Source: Plotosus lineatus (lineage: Eukaryota > Chordata > Actinopteri > Siluriformes > Plotosidae). From it: a DNA stretch of 64,000 nucleotides. The notes beneath the pieces were generated by a model. The model had not been told where the DNA came from and did not search any database. It was given only the letters and a program-made list of their open reading frames with translations. Shown one piece after another: positions 26,666 to 36,162 of the stretch (within the stretch, counting starts at the first letter, position 1; every line of letters starts with the position of its first letter). A program made the position numbers and the translations under genes. The stretch covers positions 52,321,001-52,385,000 of the forward strand of contig CM045731.1 of the NCBI GenBank assembly GCA_024760905.1, in the 5' to 3' direction.

Positions 26666-29600
26666 GCAGCCATGAGGCGGGGGGGGCACTAACCAGTGTC
26701 TCTCCCCCTTATGCCGGTCCCAAGCCCGGATAAATGCAGAGGGTTGCGACAGGAAGGGCATCCGGCGTAAAACTTCTGCCACATTTAAAAATGCAAATGA
26801 TCAAAACAAAATTCATACCGGATCGGGTCGAGGTCTGGTTAACAAACGACCGCCATCAGTGCTGTCAACCAACAGGGTGCTGATGGAAATTGGACTACTG
26901 TCGGTCGAAGACGTCGAAGAAGGAGAGGCGGGAGGCGTGTCCGTAGGCAGAGAGAGAAGAGGAAATGCGTGAGCCTCGGACTGAGAGAAGGGACTTTGAA
27001 TGTTGGAACTATGCAAGGAAAAGATAGGGAGCTGGCTGACATGATGCAGAGGAGGAAGGTGGACATACTGTGTGTTCAGGAGACAAGGTGGAAAGGTAGA
27101 AAGGCTAAAAGCTTAGGAGCAGGGTTTAAACTGTTTTATAATGGTGTGGATGGGAAGAGAAATGGAGTAGGAGTCATCTTGAAGGAGGGGTTTGTCAGAA
27201 TGTTCTAGAAGTGAAAAGAGGTCAGACAGAGTGATGAGTCTCAAGTTAGAAATTGAAGGCGTGATAGTCAATGTCGTTAGTGCTTATGCCCCACAGGCAG
27301 GATGTTTTAGAAGAGAAGGAGAGATTCTGGAGTGAGTTAGATGAAGTGATGCAGAGTACCCCCAGAGGTGAAAGAGTGGTCATTGGAGCAGACTTCAATG
27401 GACATGTTGGTGCAGGCAACAGAGGGGACGAGGAAGTGATGGGTAGGTTTGGTATCCAGGACAGGAACGCAGAAGGACAGATGTTGATCGATTTTGCAAA
27501 AAGGATGGAAATGGCTGTGGTGAATACTTTCTTCCAGAAGAAACAGAAGCATAGGGTGACTTATGAAAGCGGAGGTAAGAGCACACAGGTAGACTACATC
27601 TTGTGTAGGCGATGTAATTTGAAGGAAGTCAGTGACTGCAAAGTAGTAGTGGGTGAGAGTGTTGCCAAACAGCATAGGATGGTGGTGTGCAGGATGACAC
27701 TGATGGTGAGAAAGGTGAAAAAGGCAAAGGTAGAGCAGAAGACAAAGTGGTGGAAGCTGAAAAAGGAAGAGTGTCGTGGTTGTTTCAAGGAGGAGTTAAA
27801 ACAGGCTTTGGGTAGTCAGGAAGTGCTTCCAGAGGACTGGACAACCACAGCCAATGTGATCAGGGAGACCGGTAGAGAGTATTTGGTGTGCCCTCAGGAA
27901 GGAAAGTAGATAAGGAAACTTGGTGGTGGAATGAGGAAGTGCAGGAGTGTGTACAAAAGAAGAGGTTAGCCAAGAAGAAGTGGGACATTGAGAGGATCGA
28001 AGAGAGTAAACAGGAGTACAGGAGACACAGCGTAAGGCGAAGGTAGCAGTGTCAAAGGCCAAACAGAGGGCGATGATGACTTGTATGATAGGTTGAACAG
28101 TAAGGAGGGAGAAAATGATCTATACAGGTTAGGCACAGCAGAGAAATAGAGATGGGAAAGACGTGCAGCAAGTTAGAGTGATAAAGGACAGAGAGGGAAA
28201 TGTATTGACTGATGACAGAAGTGTGCTGGGAAGATGGAAAGAGTACTTTGAAGAGCTGATGAATAAGGAAAATGAGAGAGAAAAAAGAGTAGAAGGGGTG
28301 ACCGTTGAGGAGCAGGAAGTAGCAAAGATTAGTAAGGGAGAAGTGAGGAGGGCATTGAAGAGGATGAAGAGTGGAAAGGCAGTTGGCCCTGATGACATAC
28401 CAGTTGAGGTATGGAAGTGTCTAGGGAGGTAGCAGTAGATTTTCTGACAAGAATATTCAACAAGGTCTTAGAAAGTGAGCAGATGCCAGAGGAATGGAGG
28501 AGAAGTGTGCTTGTGCCCATTTTTAAGAACAAGGGCGATGTACAGAGTTGTGGCAACTACAGAGGGATAAAGTTGATGAGCCATACAATGAAGCTATGGG
28601 AAAGAATAGTGGAAGCAAGACTAAGGGCAGAGGTCAGCATTTGTGAACAACAGTTTGGTTTCATGCTAAGAAAGAGCACCACAGATGCAGTGTTTGCTTT
28701 GAGGATGTTAATAGAGAAGTACAGAGAAAGTCAGAAGGAGCTGCATTGTGCCTTTGTGGATCTGGAGAAAGCATATGACAGGGTGCCGAGAGAAGAACTG
28801 TGGTATTGTATGAGGAAGTCTGGAGTGACAGAGAAGTATGTTAGAGTGGTGCAGGACATGTATGATAGATGTAAGACAGTGGTGAGGTGTGCTGTCGGTG
28901 TGACAGAAGAGTTCAAGGTGAAGGTGGGACTACATCAAGGGTCAGCTCTCAGCCCCTTCTTGTTTGCTATGGTGATGGACAGGCTAACAGATGAGGTTAG
29001 ACAAGAATCTCCATGGACTATGATGTTTGCAGATGACATTGTGATCTGTAGTGAGAGCAGAGACCAAGTGGAGGAAAATCTAGAGAGGTGGAGGTATGCC
29101 CTGGAAAGGAGGGGATTGAAGGTTAGTCTTAGTAAGACAGAATACGTGTGTGTGAAACGACAAGGACCCAAGAGGAACTTTGAGGTTACAGGGGGCAGAG
29201 ATAAAGAAGGTGGAGGATTTTAAGTACTTAGGCTCAACAATCCAGAGCAATGGAGAGTGTGAAAAGAGGTGAAGAAGCGCTGCAGGCAGGTTGGAATGGA
29301 TGGAGAAAAGTGTCCGTGTGATGTGTGATAGGAGAGTATCAGCAAAAATGAAGGGAAAAGTGTACAAGACGGTGATGAGGCCAGCAATGTTGTATGGTTT
29401 AGAGACAGTGGCCCTGGGGAAAAGACAGGAGTCAGAGTTGAGGTAGCAGAGATGAAAATGTTGAGGTTCTCTTTGGGAGTAACGAGGATGGATAGGATCA
29501 GAAATGAGTACATCAGAGGGACAGCACATGTTAGATGTTTTGGAGACAAAGTCAGAGAGGCTAGATTGAGATGGTTTGGACATGTACAGAGGAGGGATAG

Positions 29601-29803
29601 TGAGTATATTGGTCGAGGGATGCTGAGGTTGGAACTACCAGGCAAAAGGCCCAGAGGAAGACCAAAGAGAAGATTTATGGATGTGAAGGCGGACATGAAG
29701 GTCGTTGGAGTAAGAGTAGAAGATGCAGAGGATAGGGAGAGATGGAGGCAGATCATTTGCTGTGGCGACCCCTGAAGGGAACAGCCGAAAGGAAAAGAAG
29801 AAG
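26666..29803 (+). mobile_element. RTE-like non-LTR retrotransposon, full-length copy A
   Basis: 3138 bases from GCAGCCATGAGGCGGGG to ...AAAGGAAAAGAAGAAG between 29-base duplications. It encodes an AP-endonuclease ([38 protein letters not shown]) from about 26990, then a reverse transcriptase (FVDLEKAYDRVPREELWY; GLHQGSALSPFLFAM; MMFADDIVICSES) and a C-terminal RWFGHVQRR / [12 protein letters not shown] tail. The RTE-like clade is my inference from the single APE-RT frame and short tail. Frameshifts near 27205, 27300, 27890, 28030, 28430, 29220 and 29440 make it inactive. Confidence 0.88.
26966..29775 (+). pseudogene. Broken APE-RT polyprotein of LINE copy A
   Basis: Endonuclease pieces at 26969-27208 and 27271-27909, RT pieces at 28163-28432 and 28411-29223, C-terminal piece at 29452-29775. 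They are in order and strand but in different frames. Confidence 0.85.
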
Positions 29804-29832
29804 ACTGCACATTATAATAATGAATAGTTAAT
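29804..29832 (+). repeat. Target site duplication, right copy
   Basis: Matches 26637-26665 in 27 of 29 bases. Confidence 0.88.
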
Positions 29833-29833
29833 T

Positions 29834-29835
29834 AC

Positions 29836-29873
<38 letters not shown>
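29834..29873. repeat. (AAT)n microsatellite
   Basis: About 13 AAT units between the two LINE copies. Confidence 0.95.
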
Positions 29874-29876
<3 letters not shown>

Positions 29877-29943
29877 GAAAAGATATTGCTGGAAATGTTC
29901 TTCTCCTGAGGCCCAGTGGGAGACTGTAAAATTTTGGGTCGCC

Positions 29944-31280
29944 TGCACACGCTTCTTCACCTCTTTTCCACACTCTCCATTGCTCTGGATTGTTGAGCCT
30001 AAGTACTTAAAATCCTCCACCTTCCTTATCTCTGCTCCTTGTAACCTCACCGTTCCTGTTGGGTCCTTGGCATTCATACACATGTATTCTGTCTTACTGA
30101 GGCTAACCTTCATTCCCCTCCTTTCCAGGGCATACCTCCACCTCTCTAGGTTTTCCTGCACTTGTTCTCTGCTCTCACTGCAGATCACAATGTCATCTGC
30201 AAACATCATAGTCCATGGAGATTCTTGCCTAACCTCGTCTGTCAGCCTGTCCATCACCATCGCAAACAAGAAGGGGCTCAGAGCTGATCCTTGATGCAGT
30301 CCCACCTCCACCTTGAATTCATCGGTCACACCGACAGCACACCTCACCACTGTCTTACATCTCTCATACATGTCCTGCACCACTCTGACATACTTCTCTG
30401 CCACTCCAGGCTTCCTCATGCAATACCACAGTTCCTCTCTCGGCACCCTGTCATATGCTTTTTCCAGATCGACAAAGGCACAATGCAGTTCCCTCTGACC
30501 TTCTCTGTACTTCTCTATTAACATTCTCAAAGCAAACATTGCATCTGTGGTGCTCTTTCTTGGCATGAAACCAAACTGTTGCTCACAAATGCTGACCTCT
30601 GCCCTTAGTCTAGCTTCCACTATTCTTTCCCATAACTTCATCGTATGGCTCATCAACTTTATCCCTCTGTAGTTGCCGCAACTCTGCACGTCTCCCTTGT
30701 TCTTAAAAATGGGCACCAGCACACTTCTCCATTCCTCTGGCATCTGCTCACTCTCTAATACCTTGTTGAATGTTCTTGTCAGAAAATCTACTGCTACCTC
30801 TCCTAGACACTTCCATACCTCCACAGGTATATCATCAGGACCAACTGCCTTTCCATTTTTCATCCTCTTCAGTGCCCTCCTCACTTCACCCTTTGCTACT
30901 TCTTGCTCCTCAACGGTCACCTCTTCTACTCTTTTTTCACTTTCATTTTCCTCATTCATCAGCTCTTCAAAGTTCTCTTTCCATCTTCCCAGCACACTTC
31001 TGTCATCAGTCAATACATTTCCCTCTCTGTCCTTTATCAATCTAACTTGCTGCACGTTCTTCCCATCTCTATTTCTCTGCTGTGCCAACCTGTATACATC
31101 ATTTTCTCCCTCCTTACTGTCCAATCTAGCATACAAGTCATCATACGCCCTCTGTTTGGCCTCAGCCACTGCTACTTTCGCCTTACGCTGTGTCTCCCTG
31201 TACTCCTGTTTACTCTCTTCCGTCCTCTCAATGTCCCACTTCTTCTTAGATAACCTCTTCCTTTGTACACACTCCTGCAC
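29944..31280 (-). pseudogene. Reverse transcriptase part of LINE copy B
   Basis: Open for about 445 codons of element sequence: RT with GNYRGIKLMSHTMKLWERI, FVDLEKAYDRVPR, GLHQGSALSPFLF and FADDIVICSE, then runs off the truncated end into foreign sequence. It is in the same frame as the endonuclease part, separated by one stop. Confidence 0.85.
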
Positions 31281-31292
31281 TTCCTCATTCCA

Positions 31293-32228
31293 TCACCAAG
31301 TCTCCTTATCTACTTTCCTTCCAGAGGACACACCAAGTACTCTCCTACCTGTGTCCCTGATCACATTTGCTGTGGTTGTCCAGTCATCTGGAAGCACTTC
31401 CTGACCACCCAAGGCCCGTTTCAACTCCTCCTTGAAGGCAACACGACCCTCTTCCTTTTTCAACTTCCACCACATTGTTTTCTGCTCTGCCTTTGCCTTC
31501 TTCACCTTCCTCACCATCAGCGTCATCCTGCACACCACCATCCTATGCTGTTTGGCAACACTCTCACCCACTACTACTTTGCAATCACTGACTTCCTTCA
31601 AATTACATCGCCTACACAAGATGTAGTCTACCTGTGTGCTCCTACATCCGCTTTTATAAGTCACCCTATGCTCCTGTTTCTTCTTGAAGAAAGTATTTAC
31701 CACAGCCATTTCCATCCTTTTTGCAAAATCGATCAACATCTGTCCTTCTGCGTTCCTGTCCTGAATACCAAACCTGCCCATCACTTCCTCGTCCCCTCTG
31801 TTGCCTGCACCAACATGTCCATTGAAGTCTGCACCAATGACCACTCTTTCACCTCTGGGGGTACTCTGCATCACTTCATCTAACTCACTCCAGAATCTCT
31901 CCTTCTCTTCTAGCTCACATTCTGCCTGTGGGGCATAAGTACTAACAACATTGAACATCACACCTTCAATTTCTAGCTTGAGACTGATCACTCTGTCTGA
32001 CACTCTTTTCACTTCTAGAACATTCCTGACAAACCCCTCCTTCAAGATGACTCCTACTCCATTTCTCTTCCCATCCACACCATGATAAAACAGCTTAAAC
32101 CCTGCTCCTAAGCTTTTAGCTTTGCTATCTTTCCACCTGGTCTCCTGAACACACAGTATGTCTACCTTCCTCCTCTGCATCATGTCCGCCAGCTCTCTAT
32201 CTTTTCCTTGTATAGTTCCAACATTCAA
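31293..32228 (-). pseudogene. AP-endonuclease part of LINE copy B
   Basis: 311 codons with [45 protein letters not shown] and [11 protein letters not shown]. It ends at TGA (31293-31295), where related copies have TGG (...ETW*WNEE), a simple nonsense change. Confidence 0.88.
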
Positions 32229-32556
32229 AGTCCTTACTCTCAGTTTTAGACTCGTGCTTTTCCTCTTCTCTCTCTGCCTACGGACACGCCTCCCACCTCT
32301 CCTTCTTCGACGTCTTCAACCAACAGTAGTCCAATTTCCATCAGCACCCTGTTGGTTGACAGCACTGATCGCGGTCATTGTTAACCTGGGCCTCGACCGA
32401 TCCAGTATGAGATTAGTCTTTATGGTTTGCATTTTGTATTTTGGCAAAAGTTTTACGCCAGATGCCCTTCCTGTTGCAACCCTCTGCACTTCTCCAGGCT
32501 TGGGACCGGCATAAGGGGGAGAGACACTGGTTAGTGCCCCCCCCACCTCATTGCTG

Positions 32557-32557
<1 letters not shown>

Positions 32558-32597
<40 letters not shown>
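32558..32597. repeat. (AAT)n microsatellite
   Basis: AAT repeat next to the 5' end of LINE copy B. Confidence 0.95.
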
Positions 32598-32600
<3 letters not shown>

Positions 32601-33785
32601 AACAACACTGACAAATTCATGAACAACACAATACTGGGCACTCAAAGTCGTCTCACAGCTGACAGGCACGTAGGACCAAGCTGTGTTTCATCAGGCGATG
32701 CCACATCAATTATGGAACACTTGAGCAGCACTGAGTACAATGCGTCTAGTAGTTAGCATTTTTTCCTTCTGGCATTAAAGGTCTAGAGGCGGAGGCAGCC
32801 ATCCACGACCATGAGTTGATGGGAGCTAACTGGCCAGAACTCTTCTGGGAGGAGGGATGCCCTACGTTCCCCTGTCACCCACAGCAATCACCAATCAATC
32901 AATGGCCGTCTATGAGCTCACTTTTACAAAAAGAGCCATCTAACACACGTCAATTTCACTTCCAGTCGTGCATGCACACCAGTTCATAAAGAGGCAGGTG
33001 GCAGCATCGCATGTCACCTTGAGGGAATTTGTATGCTAACACCCCTGCCTGGTTGTTGTTGGTGGGAGTAGGTGATACGAAGGCAACACGGACATGGATG
33101 GGTGGGAATTTAATATGATGAAAATGATGGGAGATAAAAAGGTGGAGTAAAAACTAATCACAAAATCAAATAAATACAGAGAGAGTCATCTGCAGGATTG
33201 CTGGTCTGCCTCTGCCACATATAGAGGGCATCTTCAATACATGCAACCACTGCAGAACCAATAACATTATAAAGGATGAGACTCAGCCCTGTCATCACCT
33301 CTTCTTCATAGTCTGCTCTGGGAGGCTGTTTTGTTTTGTTTAACAGAGTAATTGATGCTTTAGGATATTGATTAACATCTTATTTGACTGGCTGACATTT
33401 TTCAGACAGCACTTTAAATTTCATTGTACTGGTTTTATCTTGTTTAGTGACTCCAAACAATTCTGATTCTGAAGGATCTTGTCTGTGCACAATAACTTGG
33501 CAGTGTAACACATTTGTAGAAAGTAAAAAAAGTCTGATCTCTCATGTTCTGCCCTCTCAGTTGTTTCAAGATGGCAATGTTTATTAATATCATGATGTCT
33601 GGTGCAGGGGTCATTGATACTTTCATCCAGAAGTAAGCAAATGGTTTCAGAATGACAGTGTGGCCGATTCCATATTATTTCAAAGAGATAACCCTGTACT
33701 TCCCGTTTATATGATATATCTGAGAAGTGAATGGGCCAGTTTAAAAAGATGCGGAATACAATGTAACACAAGATGTTTTATTTAT
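32598..33785. other. Intergenic stretch with a SINE-like fragment
   Basis: 32800-32960 contains 'tgatgggagctaactggcca' and 'cagcaatcaccaatc', similar to 44680-44800 and so a repeat. No gene is recognised in the rest. Confidence 0.5.
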
Positions 33786-33789
33786 ATGT

Positions 33790-34145
33790 ATGGGCGGCAT
33801 GGTGGTATAGTGGTTAGCGCCTCTGCCTTCAAGCAAGTAGACCTTGGATTCGAGTCCTGAGCTTGTAAGGGTGTTTCTGTGTGGCATTTGTTGTTTCTTC
33901 CAGTGCTTCTTCTGGGTACTTAAGTTTCTTCATATAGTCCAAAAGCATGCACGACAAACTAACTGGCTGTTCCATGTTGTGCCTAGTTGTGACTTTGAGT
34001 GTGAATGCTTGTGTGTGTTGGCCCTGCGATGGAGTGGGGAGCTCTCCACGGTGTACACAGCCTTGCCCCAGTGTTGGCTGAGATAAGGTCCAGCCTCCTC
34101 ACGACACCAGTAATAGGACTAAGAGCTTTGTCAAATGAGTTGGTG
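33790..34145 (+). repeat. Family-2 SINE-type repeat
   Basis: Head GGGCGGCATGGTGGTATAGT with 'ccttggattcgagtcc' as B box, body 'gtttctgtgtggcatttg', tail 'ggctgagataaggtccagc'. Confidence 0.75.
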
Positions 34146-34234
34146 AGGGAGGGAGACACAGTTGTATAGTGAAGCAAATGTTAAGTAAGGACTAAAACTT
34201 GTATATAATCAATCATGGGGTGACGTCATGTGAC

Positions 34235-34385
34235 CTGCCCTCCCAAGCCAGACCGCAGTATCTGCAAAATCATGAAACTGAGAAAATTGAGCCCACTAGG
34301 TGGAGCTGATTGCACTTAGTCAGAAAAACACAAAAGGCCAATTTGGCTAAAATTGCAGATACTGCGGTCTGGCTTGGGAGGGCAG
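34235..34385. mobile_element. MITE with 32-base perfect terminal inverted repeats
   Basis: 34235-34266 is the exact reverse complement of 34354-34385 (CTGCCCTCCCAAGCCAGACC...). The 151-base unit has no coding capacity. Flanking GACGTC motifs on both sides suggest a longer, weaker inverted repeat. Confidence 0.85.
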
Positions 34386-35354
34386 TGACGTCTTACCCAC
34401 ACAAACTTTCTATTCCACATTTTTATTTAATAATCAAAATCTTTTAGTCATGGAAAATCTGCAAGACAAATTAGTTCCTGTTATCACTTGTTAAAGTCCT
34501 CGCCTATAAACCCTTGCCTCCCCTCACCTCCAGCCTTTCGGTTTATTTTTCTCTTCTCGAAATGAACAAGCACACACTTTTCATTTTAATGAGAAACTGC
34601 TGTGAAGGCTGTGAGTGTAATGACTGTCGCAATGTTCTGACACTGGAGATTATTTCAATACATGTTAACTAATCATCTTCTTTCTAAAAACCTTATCACA
34701 TCAATTACTGGACACTTTTATATGTTAAAGAGCACATTTTTCTGTTTTCAAGAGCACATCTGTTTTTAATTAAGTTTAGCTTATGTAATTCATCCATAAA
34801 GGCACAGTAGAATGGATTCATCATTATAAATTTATTATTTATCTCATAGCCAGAACTACTGGCACAGCTGCTTGCACAGAATTTATTCAACATTATTTGA
34901 CTTTTAGTTTGAATCAAAATTATGGACACTCACAGTTGGAAGGAGGTGGGGTAATCATGCTTCAAAATGGGCTAAAAATACATTTAAAAAAATCTTTTTT
35001 TAGTGTATTTTTGTTGTGATTCCGTCTGGTATACAGTATACATAAACCCTGAACAACTAGCTTCGAAGGGATGCTTACAAACTCGGTGCCTTGACTCATC
35101 CATCTATTATGGCAATTTTCCCTAAAGCCTGTTTCTTGGAGGAGTTTGGTGGGAAACAAATACAAGCTTACCATCAAATAAGAGTCCAAATGATGTTGCT
35201 TTTCATGAAAAACTCCAGAATAAACTGAACAGGTGGCAAACTTAAGTTTAAGTTTAGCGGTAGATACACTTCCGCTTAGTGAATTATTGTGATATCTTCT
35301 TTCACCATCACTAGCAGAACGAGACAGGCCTGGTGAAGGGAAAGATTATCAAAT
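34386..35354. other. Intergenic stretch, nothing recognised
   Basis: AT-rich sequence without a credible frame or known repeat. Confidence 0.5.
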
Positions 35355-35668
35355 TTCACAAATTTTCTGAACCACTTAATCCTGTTAGGGTTGCTGGCTG
35401 GCTGGACCTTATCTCAGCCAATACTGGGCAAAGGAAAAGTACACCCTGAACAGCTCACCAGAGTGTTGCAGGGCCTGTACACACGGAACCATTCACACTC
35501 AAGGCAATTTGGAACAGCCCAACTGACCCAATGTGCATGTCTTTGGAATGTGGGCGGAAACCCATGCAAGGTCGCAAACACAGAAATGCCTTTGATGAAC
35601 CTGGGACTCGAACCCAGAAACTTCTTACTATGAGGCAGACTTATTAACCACTCCACCACCTTGTCACC
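35355..35668 (-). repeat. Family-2 SINE-type repeat
   Basis: 'ctggaccttatctcagcc', 'caatttggaacagccc', 'atgtgcatgtctttggaatg' and 'gggactcgaacccagaaac' in order; tRNA-like head at 35650. Confidence 0.75.
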
Positions 35669-35669
35669 A

Positions 35670-35856
35670 TGCATAATTCTTGAAAATAAGATTGTAGAAA
35701 TATTTTGTTACCATCGAATAATTCCAGATATTGTTACTTTTTGTGGAATAACTCCAGAATTAGCAAAAGAGCCAGACAGGCTTATAGACCTATTAAAGCC
35801 GCTACTTAACTTGGCTGTGAGAGTCCACCTAACTAAGTCTGTTATGGCTACAAAGG
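35670..35856 (+). other. Unidentified open frame with a strong splice donor
   Basis: Open from the repeat edge, containing CYHRIIPDIVTFCGITPELA and DRLIDLLKPLLNLAVRVHL, ending ATGGCTACAAAG followed by GTAAGA at 35857. The amphipathic leucine pattern looks protein-like, but I do not recognise a family. Stops are absent from 35661 to 35876. It may be a captured exon, an exon of an unannotated transcript on copz1's strand, or chance. Confidence 0.3.
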
Positions 35857-36029
35857 TAAGAAAAATCCTGTTTTAATGGTTTTTTTCTTATTTTTACTTT
35901 TTTATGTTGATGCATAATTGCTAATTAGCTTGATTCAGAATTCAGAATTCAAAAGAAACAAAAAAAAAGTAGCCATGTAAATAATTACATTTAAGACATT
36001 AAATAATTGTGATTATCATAATCTGTGAA

Positions 36030-36144
36030 TAGTATGACGTCACACAGTACCTTCCGCTCAAGCCATGATCTTTCACCCCATGACGCAGACGGAAGTGTTA
36101 ACCAGTCACAGAAATCGGGAGCACGGTTAGCTACCGCTGAAAGA
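36030..36144 (+). promoter_or_regulatory. copz1 promoter / 5'UTR
   Basis: Upstream of the ATG are two ETS-type sites (ACCTTCCGCT and GACGGAAGTG) and a CRE-like TGACGCA, with no TATA box. This is the usual makeup of a housekeeping promoter. The transcription start is not known. Confidence 0.5.
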
Positions 36145-36162
36145 ATGGATACGCTTATTTTG
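36145..36162 (+). CDS. copz1: copz1 exon 1 coding part
   Basis: ATG GAT ACG CTT ATT TTG, then GTAATA donor, phase 0. The 18-base coding part matches the N-terminus of zeta-COP. Confidence 0.93.

Larger units (their letters stand above)
29944..32557 (-). mobile_element. RTE-like LINE copy B, 3'-truncated, opposite to copy A
   Basis: Minus-strand element with the same 5' end as copy A (GCAGCAATGAGG reading from 32557) and the same coding order. It stops matching at GTGTGCAGGC, about 500 bases before the normal 3' end. LINEs usually lose the 5' end, so the missing 3' end needs another cause. (AAT)n tracts lie on both sides. Confidence 0.85.

Noticed and set aside
30673..31404. 243-codon plus-strand frame
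   Set aside because: It is the complement of the LINE copy B reverse transcriptase; its Ser/Leu/Phe-rich composition is typical of a shadow frame.
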